Below are positions 7,198 to 14,700 of a stretch of DNA of 18,158 nt, one piece after another (within the stretch, counting starts at the first letter, position 1; each line of letters opens with the position of its first letter). The position numbers and the translations under genes are program-made. This DNA comes from an uncultured Oscillospiraceae bacterium (GTDB lineage: Bacteria; Bacillota; Clostridia; Oscillospirales; Ruminococcaceae), in NCBI GenBank assembly GCA_934539585.1, contig CAKTCT010000053.1:1-18158 (forward strand), in the 5' to 3' direction. Below the pieces are notes generated by a model, which was not told the DNA's origin, searched no databases, and worked only from the letters and a program-made list of their open reading frames with translations.

Positions 7198-8718
7198 ATG
7201 AAAAAACTTTGGAAAACGATGCTGGCCGTGTTGGTTCTAGCCATTGCCGTCTGTTTGTCTACCGGCATGACCGTTTCCGCCAGGGTGTACACCGGCTCTT
7301 TCCAGAAAGACAGAGCTGTGCGCTGGATGGTGAACACCGAGACGAAGACGATAACTTTTTCAGGAAAAGGTTCGATTTCTTTTGAAAATTACTACTCGTC
7401 GGAGGTTTGGGAGAAACTTTGGGATGCCAAGGATGGATACGAGATAGAGCACGTTGTGATAGCGGACGGACTGGTAAGTCTCCGGTGGCTGTTCTATCCG
7501 TTACAGGACAAAACGCTGAAAATCGGGAAAGATGCCATAGACTTTCCGAGCGGAAGCGCCTATACGGCTTCTATTACGGTGGATAAGCGGAATCCGAATT
7601 TTGTTATGTATGACGGCTGCGTGTACACCGCCGATTATAGCGAAATGCTTTACTGTCCGAAGTATCCTGATATCATCACCTTACATCCGGATGTGCAGAC
7701 GCTGAGTCAGGACGCCTTGCTGAATCTGTACACCGCTTCGGAAATCAAGGTGCCCGAGGACAATAAATATTTTGCTCTGTACGACCATTGCCTGTATACC
7801 AAGGATCTCAGCCAGGTAGTCCTTGTACCGGGAAATCGCACATCCATAGCGCTTCCTGCGGAACTGAAAACCATTACGGGTAGGGACATCGCTTGGGGGG
7901 TACGGAGTATCACGTTGCATCCAGATAATCCATACCTGACTCTATACAATGGGAATCTGTACACAAAGGATTGCACGGAACTGCTTTACTGCCCGGTCTA
8001 TCACCCTGATACGGTTTTTCATCCTGATCTGAAAATTATCGGTTGTCGGGCGTTGGGTAAAATGGAGGGTACCTACACCATGATCATCCCTTGGGGTGTA
8101 ACCACACTGCGTGCCGATGCGGCTGCAGGTGTAGGCGAATTTGACACGGGGAAGTACCAGATCGCTTTTCCGGATACGATTACGACCCTTGCAATGAATG
8201 GCCACTATGATTCGATCATTGAAAGCCGGTCAGTGGAGCCGCTGTATTCCGAGAACAATCAGAGACTAATCGATTATTTTGGTGAACCTACGGAAAAGCA
8301 GAAAGCCCGTTGGATTCCTTGCTATCCTAAGACGAAGAAAAACGGCTGGCAGCAGCTTTCCGGCGCCTGGTACTGCTATGGTCCCAACGGTCAGATTCTC
8401 CGGAACTGCTGGGTTAAAACCAAGGGCAGCTGGTACTTCCTCCGGAACTATAACTTCACGATGTCCACCAACGAGCGTATCAGGTGGGGCGATAAGAATT
8501 ACTACACCGGCGCCGACGGAAAAATGCTGACTAACACCTGGGTCAAGGACTACGGTGACTGGTACTATCTGAAGGAAGATGGAACGAAGGCCACCTCCCG
8601 TTGGATTTTGCACCAGAATGGAAATTGGTACTACGTTGGGGAGTATGGCCAGATCGTTACCAATCAGTTTACACCGGATGGGTATTACGTTGATGTCAAT
8701 GGAGTGTGGGTGCATTAG
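7198..8718 (+). CDS. secreted BspA-like repeat protein with cell-wall-binding repeats
   Basis: 506 residues from ATG 7198; AAAGGAG (7183-7189) lies 8 nt upstream, which rules out the ATG at 7180. A signal peptide (MKKLWKTM plus hydrophobic core, likely cut after VSA at residue 28) is followed by three roughly 49-residue repeats with the pattern NPxxxxYxGxLYTxDxxxLLYCP, encoded within about 7570-8060 and typical of BspA-type leucine-rich repeats. The last 125 residues hold glucan/choline-binding-type repeats rich in W, Y and G (AWYCYGPNGQIL, SWYFL, DWYYLKEDGTKATS, NWYYVGEYGQIVT), expected to bind cell-wall polymers non-covalently. An adhesion or surface role is likely. The base composition is visibly lower in GC than the neighbouring genes, hinting at transfer. 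No catalytic domain is seen. Confidence 0.85.
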   Translation: MKKLWKTMLAVLVLAIAVCLSTGMTVSARVYTGSFQKDRAVRWMVNTETKTITFSGKGSISFENYYSSEVWEKLWDAKDGYEIEHVVIADGLVSLRWLFYPLQDKTLKIGKDAIDFPSGSAYTASITVDKRNPNFVMYDGCVYTADYSEMLYCPKYPDIITLHPDVQTLSQDALLNLYTASEIKVPEDNKYFALYDHCLYTKDLSQVVLVPGNRTSIALPAELKTITGRDIAWGVRSITLHPDNPYLTLYNGNLYTKDCTELLYCPVYHPDTVFHPDLKIIGCRALGKMEGTYTMIIPWGVTTLRADAAAGVGEFDTGKYQIAFPDTITTLAMNGHYDSIIESRSVEPLYSENNQRLIDYFGEPTEKQKARWIPCYPKTKKNGWQQLSGAWYCYGPNGQILRNCWVKTKGSWYFLRNYNFTMSTNERIRWGDKNYYTGADGKMLTNTWVKDYGDWYYLKEDGTKATSRWILHQNGNWYYVGEYGQIVTNQFTPDGYYVDVNGVWVH

Positions 8719-8756
8719 GGCTTGCAGAATCACGCCGCCGGAATGGGTGATGGAAA

Positions 8757-9248
8757 ATGAACACAACCGCCAACCTCCCAAGGACGATCTATAACCGCTT
8801 CGGCAATCTTCCGCTGCTGGTCAAGTGCGGGATTGCCGTGGCGGTCTGCGCCCTTTTCATCGTGCATTGGGTCCTGCAGGAGGACGCCCTGGGATATGCC
8901 TATGCCGACGCCTTCTGCCAGGCAGCGGCGATGACCGGGGCCGGCCAATATCCCGATGCCTACGACACCCTGATGGACCGGATGCCCTGGGTCGTGAAAA
9001 GGAGCTTCCGGAAGGGCGTTGCAGCCGCTTTCCCGGAGATGGCCCTGAAATTTCCGCCGGATGCGCTCCCCTTGGACCAGGTGGAGCGCCCCACCAGGCG
9101 CCTCTGGCAGCTCCATGCAGAGTTCAGCGGGCGGAACCGGCTGTATCTCCGGGTGGAGCTCAGCGGCTTCGTGGACGGCGAAGCGGTCTGGGAAATCCAC
9201 GGATTTTCCTACGAACGCCACGGCGGGAAGTGGGTATGCGTACAGTGA
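8757..9248 (+). CDS. membrane-anchored protein of unknown function
   Basis: 163 residues. A short N-terminus is followed by one hydrophobic segment (about 19-40, LPLLVKCGIAVAVCALFIVHWVL), so it looks like a type II signal-anchored protein with the bulk outside. The extracellular part has an alpha-helical first half (ALGYAYADAFCQAAAMTGAGQYPDAY) and a beta-rich end (RLYLRVELSGFVDGEAVWEIHGFSYERHGGKWVCV) reminiscent of small lipoprotein-like folds. The ribosome binding site before ATG 8757 is weak (GGGTGATGG). It is separated by 14 nt from the next lipoprotein gene, so they are probably cotranscribed. No family recognised. Confidence 0.65.
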   Translation: MNTTANLPRTIYNRFGNLPLLVKCGIAVAVCALFIVHWVLQEDALGYAYADAFCQAAAMTGAGQYPDAYDTLMDRMPWVVKRSFRKGVAAAFPEMALKFPPDALPLDQVERPTRRLWQLHAEFSGRNRLYLRVELSGFVDGEAVWEIHGFSYERHGGKWVCVQ

Positions 9249-9262
9249 CAGGAGGTCTTTTT

Positions 9263-9925
9263 ATGAAACGGATTGCTGCCACACTTCTGACCATTTCTCT
9301 GACCCTCTCCCTCACCGGCTGCGGCAGCGGACCGGTCTATAACCCCGACCGCTGGCAGTATGACCCGGATACCCGGGTCGTCCTCTCCGAGGGAAGGGGC
9401 TTCGACACCATGGAGCCCACGGTGCGGAACAACGCAATCGTGGCCGACGTGGTCATAAAGGGCATCGTCAAGGACGACGGTCAGGTCCTTACCACGGACT
9501 TCGCCGGAAACGACCAGCTGCCGGAGGGCAGCCGCTTTTCCCTGTCCTCCACCGTTTTCCAGGTGGAGGTGGCGGAGGTCTGGTACGGAAAGCTCCGGGA
9601 AAAGACCATTGCGGTCAGCTTTTTCGGCGGCCCAACCAACGGGATCACCAAGCCCCGGAAGGACGATGTGCTGATTTTGTTCCTCAACCGGACGGAGACG
9701 GAAAACCAGTACGTCCCCACCTGCCTGGAGGACAGCTTTTTCGCGGTGAATCCCCCGGACGACACCCTCTACGCCTTCAGCAGCCTCCCGGCCCTGACGG
9801 AATTTGACCATCAGGAGGAGGACGCGCTGAAGCAGGCGGTGGCCGACGTCTACCAGCAGGTGAAAGAGGGGAAAATCCAGTGGAACGGCCCCTGGGGCGC
9901 GATTGCGGAACCCTTCCGAAAGTAG
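9263..9925 (+). CDS. lipoprotein of unknown function
   Basis: 220 residues from ATG 9263, preceded by GGAGG (9251-9255). The lipoprotein signal ends in LTGC with Cys20. The mature part is mostly predicted beta structure: AIVADVVIKGIVKDDGQVLT, FQVEVAEVWYGKLREKTIAVSFFGG and DDVLILFLNRTE suggest an OB-like or small beta-barrel domain often seen in clostridial hypothetical lipoproteins. A charged C-terminal helix (HQEEDALKQAVADVYQQVKEGK) follows. It is the last gene before a strong bidirectional terminator. No function can be assigned; cotranscription with the upstream membrane-anchored protein suggests a joint role at the cell surface. Confidence 0.75.
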   Translation: MKRIAATLLTISLTLSLTGCGSGPVYNPDRWQYDPDTRVVLSEGRGFDTMEPTVRNNAIVADVVIKGIVKDDGQVLTTDFAGNDQLPEGSRFSLSSTVFQVEVAEVWYGKLREKTIAVSFFGGPTNGITKPRKDDVLILFLNRTETENQYVPTCLEDSFFAVNPPDDTLYAFSSLPALTEFDHQEEDALKQAVADVYQQVKEGKIQWNGPWGAIAEPFRK

Positions 9926-9933
9926 AATTTTGC

Positions 9934-9973
9934 AAAAAAAGGACCCGGGCGGCATGATAGCCGTCCGGGTTTT
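9934..9973. terminator. strong bidirectional terminator
   Basis: ACCCGGGCGGC (from 9943) pairs with GCCGTCCGGGT (to 9970) around the loop ATGATA with a single G-T wobble. A T-run follows (9970-9973) and seven A residues precede it (9934-9940). It closes the lipoprotein operon on the plus strand and the mannosidase gene on the minus strand. Confidence 0.9.
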
Positions 9974-9976
9974 CTG

Positions 9977-12900
9977 TCAGCGCACCAGCTTGAAGGTCTT
10001 GATCTCAAAGGGCCTGATGGTGAAGGCGAAGCCGCCGTTTCCGGCGGGGACGTCCCGTTCTTCCTCCTCCACCAGGTTGCACTCGGCCACCCGGGCGAAG
10101 GGGAGGGCGGTTTGCAGCGTGACGTCGGTCCTGGTGCCGCCGGACTCATAGAGCCGCAGGATCACGCCGCTGCGGTCCTCGGCGCACTTGACGGTGTCCA
10201 GAATCACGTTGCCGCTGCTGCAGGCGAAGTAGGAAAGGGCCTTGGGCAAGGCTCCCTCCCCGGCCTCCGGGCAGAACATGGGCCACAGGGGCACATTCAG
10301 CTCGTAGCCCGCCTGGACCGTCCGGGAAGTCACCCAACTCCCGGCGTGGGGCCGCAGGGAGTAGGTGAATTCGTGGTGGCCCTTGTCGGCGGTGGGGTCG
10401 GGGTCGATGGGGGACCGGAGAAGGGTCAGGCGCATCCGGTTCTCCTTGATGTCGTAGCCGTACTTGCAGTCGTTCAGCAGGCTGACGCCATAGTTACCTT
10501 CGGAAAGGTCGGCCCATTTGTGGCCGGAGACCTCAAACCGGGTCCGGTCCCAGGAGGTGTTGGAGTGGGTGGGCCGCTCGATGGCGCCGAACTGGATTTC
10601 GTAGGCGGCCTTGGAGGAGAGAACGTCCACGGTAAACTCCGCCTTCATCATCTTCTCGGTTTCGTCCCAGTCTACAGCGGTGATGAAGTCGATGCGGTCG
10701 CTGTCGGCGTAGAGGACGATGTCCTGGGTGACGGCGGAGCGGTGGAACCGGCGCTTCACCCGGAGAACGCCCCGCAAGGCGCTCTGCTCCACGACTTCCA
10801 CGGACTCGGCGGCGTCCAGGGCCCACTCCTTGTTCTGGTATTCCAGGTCGATGTTCCAGGCGGTCTCTCCGCCGGGCTTATCCTCGAAAATCTTGATGCG
10901 GTTGGAGGCTCCGGCCAGGACCTCCCGGCGGTTCTGCTTGTCGTAGATGCTGACCAGGTTGGCGTCGGCGTCCAGGCGGAGGGCGTAGAACCGATTCTCC
11001 ATGGCCCGGGCGGAAACGGTGACAGCGGGGTCATCCGCGGGTGCGGCTTCGGTCAGGGTAAAGACCTCGTAGGCCATAGGGGCCAGCTTCGCCCGGAACC
11101 GCAGGACCGGACCGTCCTTGCAGCTGGGGCAGACCCGGTTGGAGGAATCCCGGACCGTCAGGCTCGCCGCATTTTCAAAGACAGCGCCGGAAAGGTCCAG
11201 CTCCACCAATCCGGTGCGCTCCCAGGAAAGGAAGTTGAAGACCACCACGCTGTTTTCCTCGTGGGAAATTTTCCCGCAGAGGCTCCGGGCGGCGGAATCC
11301 AGGGCGCGGTTTCCGATGGCGTGGATTTCCCGGTAGGTCTTTTTGGCGTCCTCATAGACCGAATGGATGGAGGAGCCGGGCATGATGTCGTGGAACTGGT
11401 TGGTCAACAGCTTTTTGTAGCCTTTGAGGAATTCGTCGTAGGGGTAGGGCGCGCCGGTCTCCTGGGCGGCCAGGACGCTGGCCATTTCCGCCTGGCGGTA
11501 AAGGAGTTCGGCCTTCCGGTTGTTCTTTTTCACATGGGCCTGGGAGGTGTAGGTTCCCCGGTGGAACTCGTAGTACATCTCGTCGTTCCAGACGGGAAGC
11601 GCCTCCATCACCGGCTCCGCGTCCCGGAAGTAGGATTCCGAAGTGGCAAGCTCCAGTCTGGGCAGGCCGGGGAAGGATTTCAGCCGCTGGGCGGTCTCCA
11701 GCATCTGGTAGGAGGGGCCGCCGCCGCCGTCGCCGTAGCCGAAGGTCATCAGTGCCTCGTCCAGGACGTTTTTCTGGTCATAGCGCTGGTACAGGGTCTG
11801 GAGGGTCTCGGGGGATACCATGCCGTTGTAGTTCAGCCGCTGGAGATAGGCGGGAATCCGGGTGCCGTCCACGCCCTGCCACTGGAACAGGGAGTAGGGG
11901 AACCGGTTGTCATCGTTGTTGATGAGTTTGGAGGTGAAGAAGTACTTCATGCCGGAGCGTTTGATGATCTGGGGCAGGGCCCAGCTGTAACCGAAGACGT
12001 CGGGCATCCAGAACACGTCGGAGCACTTGCCGAATTCCCGGAGGAAATACTGCCGCCCGTAGAGAATCTGCCGGACCAGGGACTCGCCGGAGGGAATGTT
12101 GGTGTCCATCTCCACCCAGGTGTTGCCCACCAGCTCAAACTGGCCGGAGCGGACCTTTTCCCTGACCCGTTCATAGAGCCTGGGGTAGTGGTCCTTGACA
12201 AATTCAAAGAGCTGGGGCTGGCTGAAGGCAAAGGTGAAGCCCGGGTATTTGTCCATGAGGGAGCAGACGTTGGAAAGGGTCTTGGCGGACTTCCGGATGG
12301 TCTCCCGGACAGGCCAGAGCCAGGCGGTGTCGATATGGGCCTGGCCCACGAACTTGATGATGCCGTGGGTCTGGCCGGAGATTTCCGCCATCTTTCTACG
12401 GTAGACCTCCGCCGCCTTGGGGATGGATCTGAGGATTTCTTCCTTTTCAAAATCGAAGTCCACGCAGGTGATGGAGGCCACCACGGCCTCGGCGACCTTT
12501 TCGTAGTAATAGCTGTCCTTGCTGCAGGACTCGATGAGCCGGAGAATGTCCTCCGGGAGCACTGCACCGGACTTGGCGATTTTTTCCAGGGGGTTTTTCA
12601 GGGTCTCCATGCCCTCCAGGCCGGTGCGGATGTCGAAATAGTAGGACTCCACCATGGGGTTGATGGTCACAAGGGCGGCGGTTCGGACGGTGTATTCGAT
12701 GGAAACAGCGCCTTTGTGGCGGAACTCGGCGAACTCCATGTAGTTCAGGTGGGCCTCGATCTCCACGTGGTAGGCCGTTCCCGCCGCGGCGGCGTCGGCG
12801 AGGAGCACCCGTGTGCGGGTGGCCCCGCAAGGCACCAGGTAGGAGGTGATGGCGGAGACGATCCCGCCATTGACCCGGACGATGCCCTCGCCGCCGAACT

Positions 12901-13162
12901 CCAGGTCCAGGGCCAGGGGCTTGCCGGAGAAGCTCTCCGGGACGGTGACGTCGGCGGAGAACCAGCGGGTGAAATCGTCCCGGCAGGTCCAGCGCTCCCC
13001 GACGCGGATGGGGGCGTCGGCTACGGAGTCCGTGTAGCCGTCCTCGCCTAAAAAGGTGGCGTGGCGGGTCTCCCACTGGGGGATTTCCAGGCGGTCCTCA
13101 TAGATCAGGGCGGCCAGATCGGCCAGCTTTCGCTTGATGATGGTGGCTTTGGTGAAGTTCAT
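9977..13162 (-). CDS. GH38-family alpha-mannosidase
   Basis: 1061 residues, within the usual size for bacterial GH38 enzymes, which release alpha-linked mannose from glycans. The N-terminal 250 residues form a beta-sandwich-like domain. The catalytic domain follows, with the zinc-binding HID of FVGQAHIDTAWLWP (His276, Asp278), NTWVEMDTNIPSGESLVRQ (347-365), the nucleophile Asp388 in WMPDVFGYSWALPQI, and NQFHDIMPGSSI with His591. The GDGGGGPS motif (478-485) is also typical. The C-terminal half is the middle and beta-sandwich domains. There is no signal peptide, so it acts on imported oligosaccharides in the cytoplasm. Start ATG is preceded by AAAGGAG. No sugar transporter or other glycosidase is adjacent. 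The GC-rich sequence leaves long antisense open frames that are not genes. Confidence 0.96.
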   Translation of the reverse strand: MNFTKATIIKRKLADLAALIYEDRLEIPQWETRHATFLGEDGYTDSVADAPIRVGERWTCRDDFTRWFSADVTVPESFSGKPLALDLEFGGEGIVRVNGGIVSAITSYLVPCGATRTRVLLADAAAAGTAYHVEIEAHLNYMEFAEFRHKGAVSIEYTVRTAALVTINPMVESYYFDIRTGLEGMETLKNPLEKIAKSGAVLPEDILRLIESCSKDSYYYEKVAEAVVASITCVDFDFEKEEILRSIPKAAEVYRRKMAEISGQTHGIIKFVGQAHIDTAWLWPVRETIRKSAKTLSNVCSLMDKYPGFTFAFSQPQLFEFVKDHYPRLYERVREKVRSGQFELVGNTWVEMDTNIPSGESLVRQILYGRQYFLREFGKCSDVFWMPDVFGYSWALPQIIKRSGMKYFFTSKLINNDDNRFPYSLFQWQGVDGTRIPAYLQRLNYNGMVSPETLQTLYQRYDQKNVLDEALMTFGYGDGGGGPSYQMLETAQRLKSFPGLPRLELATSESYFRDAEPVMEALPVWNDEMYYEFHRGTYTSQAHVKKNNRKAELLYRQAEMASVLAAQETGAPYPYDEFLKGYKKLLTNQFHDIMPGSSIHSVYEDAKKTYREIHAIGNRALDSAARSLCGKISHEENSVVVFNFLSWERTGLVELDLSGAVFENAASLTVRDSSNRVCPSCKDGPVLRFRAKLAPMAYEVFTLTEAAPADDPAVTVSARAMENRFYALRLDADANLVSIYDKQNRREVLAGASNRIKIFEDKPGGETAWNIDLEYQNKEWALDAAESVEVVEQSALRGVLRVKRRFHRSAVTQDIVLYADSDRIDFITAVDWDETEKMMKAEFTVDVLSSKAAYEIQFGAIERPTHSNTSWDRTRFEVSGHKWADLSEGNYGVSLLNDCKYGYDIKENRMRLTLLRSPIDPDPTADKGHHEFTYSLRPHAGSWVTSRTVQAGYELNVPLWPMFCPEAGEGALPKALSYFACSSGNVILDTVKCAEDRSGVILRLYESGGTRTDVTLQTALPFARVAECNLVEEEERDVPAGNGGFAFTIRPFEIKTFKLVR

Positions 13163-13255
13163 GGGACGTCTCCTTTCAGGGTCGGACAGGGCCGTTGAGT
13201 TCGGATTCTGGCGGCTGGCCGATTAAATAAAGAAAGTTTACGATTTGATATTTGC

Positions 13256-13284
13256 ATTATCGCATATTGAAGGAGAAAAGTCAA
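13256..13284 (-). promoter_or_regulatory. promoter of the alpha-mannosidase gene
   Basis: On the minus strand TTGACT (13279-13284) and GATAAT (13256-13261) are separated by 17 bp, giving a leader of about 85 nt before the mannosidase start codon. Confidence 0.75.
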
Positions 13285-13301
13285 TAGAAAACCCGGAAAA
13301 T

Positions 13302-13330
13302 CGTCGGCGATATTTTGGATATTGCCGACG
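13302..13330. promoter_or_regulatory. 12-bp-arm dyad upstream of the mannosidase promoter
   Basis: CGTCGGCGATAT (13302-13313) and ATATTGCCGACG (13319-13330) are reverse complements with a single mismatch and a 5-nt centre. The dyad begins 17 bp upstream of the -35 box, a classical position for an activator, though an upstream repressor site is equally possible. No T-run follows, so it is not a terminator. Confidence 0.5.
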
Positions 13331-13389
13331 TAAGGGAAAAACGGCTTGCTGCGCAAAGAATATCCGGGATTTTAACGGAATATTTTGTG

Positions 13390-13960
13390 TGTATTGTGAT
13401 TTTTATAAATAAAAACGATTGACGTTTTGCGGGGGATTTTTTGGGAAAGAAAAGGTGCGGCCAGGGTCGGGGAAGGGTGCAGGACAGGTATGGTTAGGGT
13501 TCCGGGCGGAGGGGCGGTTTTGAGCTTCTGTTGATGGCGGGAGGAGGGTGCAACTGCGCTTTGTTGATGTGCCGCTTTAAATCAGTGACGTAATTTGCGG
13601 TGGGTTTCCTTTTTGTGCGCAGGTTCGTTGCGGGGATGGGGACGAAAAAAGATGCTGGTTGGATTCCGGGGGGAATTTTGCGATTGGAGGTAGTGAGGCG
13701 GGGCTGCGGATGGTTTTGCCGATGCAGCGCTTTATTGTGGTGATGTGGATGATGGGACGTTTGAGTTTTGCCGGGGGATTTGTTCGGCTACGAATGTGAC
13801 GCTTTAAATCGGCAGCGCGATTTGCGGAGGTCTTTTCTGTTTGGTACGCAGATTTTTTGCTGGAAGAAGAAAAAGGTGCGGTTTGGGTCGGGGATGGGTG
13901 CAGTTGGGGCTCCGGACGGTTGGAGCGGAACGAGTGGGGTGAAAACGGAGGGGAGCGGGG
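13390..13960. repeat. G/T-rich intergenic block of degenerate repeats
   Basis: No supported gene lies in this stretch. Similar segments recur: GAAAAGGTGCGG...GGGTCGGGGAAGGGTGCA near 13450-13481 and AAAAAGGTGCGG...GGGTCGGGGATGGGTGCA near 13871-13902, with a weaker copy near 13642-13672. CGCTTTAAATC occurs at 13573 and 13800, and related GCGCTTT at 13556 and 13727. The units are spaced roughly 200-220 bp. The plus strand is strikingly rich in G and T. A 130-codon minus-strand frame (13577-13969) has a Pro/Ser/Arg-rich composition and no ribosome binding site, so I do not call it. Confidence 0.6.
13885..13909 (+). other. G-quadruplex motif
   Basis: Four G-runs, GGG-TC-GGGG-AT-GGG-TGCAGTT-GGGG, have loops of 2, 2 and 7 nt, meeting the usual sequence rule for a G-quadruplex. 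It lies on the non-template strand about 54 bp upstream of the TetR -35 box and inside one of the degenerate repeats. Confidence 0.5.
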
Positions 13961-13962
13961 GA

Positions 13963-13991
13963 TTGACAATGGGAGGAATAGGTGCTATAAT
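13963..13991 (+). promoter_or_regulatory. promoter of the tetR-ABC operon
   Basis: TTGACA (13963-13968) and TATAAT (13986-13991) are both perfect consensus with a 17-bp spacer. A strong promoter of this kind fits a gene kept silent by its own repressor. Confidence 0.92.
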
Positions 13992-13996
13992 AAAGA

Positions 13997-14020
13997 AACA
14001 GATGTAGCGCTACGTTTGTT
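13997..14020. promoter_or_regulatory. 24-bp palindromic operator for the TetR regulator
   Basis: The core GTAGCGCTAC is a perfect palindrome centred between 14008 and 14009. Extending to AACAGAT on the left and GTTTGTT on the right gives 24 bp with only two mismatched positions per half. It sits directly after the -10 box over the transcription start, where bound TetR would block initiation of its own operon. Confidence 0.75.
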
Positions 14021-14036
14021 GCTTTAAGGAGGAACT

Positions 14037-14621
14037 ATGCCGCGGGATTTTCGATTTACAAAAGAGGAGGTCGTTGCCGCCGCGCTGGAGCTGACCCGGG
14101 AGGGAGGTATCGGCGCGGTGACGGCCAGGGGGCTGGCGGCCAGGCTGGGGTCCTCCTCCAAGCCGGTTTTCAGCCTGTTTTCCGGGATGGAGGAGGTGCA
14201 GAAGGCGGTGATGGAGGCGGCGGACGGGCTTTACCAAAGCTATCTCCGGGAGGACATGGCCGGGGGGAAGTATCCGCCCTACAAGGCCAGCGGCATGGCG
14301 TATATCCGCTTTGCCAAGGAGGAGCGGGAGCTTTTCAAGCTTCTGTTCATGCGGGACCGCTCCCGGGAGGAGAAGCCGGGCTGGGCCGACGTGGGGGAGC
14401 TGATCGGGCTGATCCAGAAGGGGACCGGGCTTTCCCGGGAGGCGGCCCAGCTGTTCCATCTGGAAATGTGGGTGTACGTCCACGGGATTGCGGCCATGAT
14501 CGCCACGGCCTATCTGGATTTCGACGAGGAAACGGTGAGCCGGATGCTCAGCGACATGTACTGGGGGCTTCGGAGCCGGAGCCGGGAAGAATGGGAAGGT
14601 TCCGGGGCGGGGAAGGTTTGA
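14037..14621 (+). CDS. TetR/AcrR-family transcriptional regulator
   Basis: 194 residues; ATG at 14037 follows AAGGAGG (14026-14032). The N-terminal HTH is typical of TetR: helix FTKEEVVAAALELTREGGIGAVTARGLAARLGSSSKPVFSLFSGMEEV (7-54), where the canonical Tyr-xx-Phe of the recognition helix end appears as Phe-Ser-Leu-Phe. The C-terminal ligand domain includes LEMWVYVHGIAAMIATAYLDFDEETVSRMLSD, like the W-HG subgroup of TetR C-terminal domains. It should repress the operon formed by itself and the downstream ABC genes through the palindrome over the promoter; an inducer, possibly the exported compound, would release it. The ligand is not predictable. Confidence 0.93.
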   Translation: MPRDFRFTKEEVVAAALELTREGGIGAVTARGLAARLGSSSKPVFSLFSGMEEVQKAVMEAADGLYQSYLREDMAGGKYPPYKASGMAYIRFAKEERELFKLLFMRDRSREEKPGWADVGELIGLIQKGTGLSREAAQLFHLEMWVYVHGIAAMIATAYLDFDEETVSRMLSDMYWGLRSRSREEWEGSGAGKV

Positions 14622-14636
14622 AGGAGAGCGGCGCAG

Positions 14637-14660
14637 GCCGGGCTGGATCGGAGGCCCGGC
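14637..14660 (+). other. GC-rich hairpin between tetR and the ABC genes
   Basis: GCCGGGC (14637-14643) and GCCCGGC (14654-14660) are perfect 7-bp arms around a 10-nt loop, with no T-run. In the 79-nt gap it could act as an mRNA stability or processing element that tunes the ratio of regulator to transporter. This role is inference. Confidence 0.45.
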
Positions 14661-14700
14661 GGTTATGTGGCGGAAAAAGTTCTGACTGGGAAGGAATGGG

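Noticed and set aside
7025..9069. 17-nt identical word TTCCGCCGGATGCGCTC near 7025 and 9053
   Set aside because: One copy is within coding sequence and nothing else around it is shared; probably chance in GC-rich DNA.
10112..13051. 979-codon open frame on the plus strand
   Set aside because: It is exactly antisense to the GH38 mannosidase; its Gly/Val/Ala/Asp-rich composition is what high-GC coding DNA produces on the opposite strand, and it lacks a ribosome binding site.
13390..13960. CRISPR array
   Set aside because: The repeats are degenerate, irregularly spaced by about 200 bp and lack short regular repeat-spacer structure; no cas gene is near.
13577..13969. 130-codon minus-strand frame in the repeat block
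   Set aside because: Pro/Ser/Arg/Lys-rich low-complexity product, no ribosome binding site and no family; better explained by the repeat block, although the recurring DLKRHI-like words are noted.
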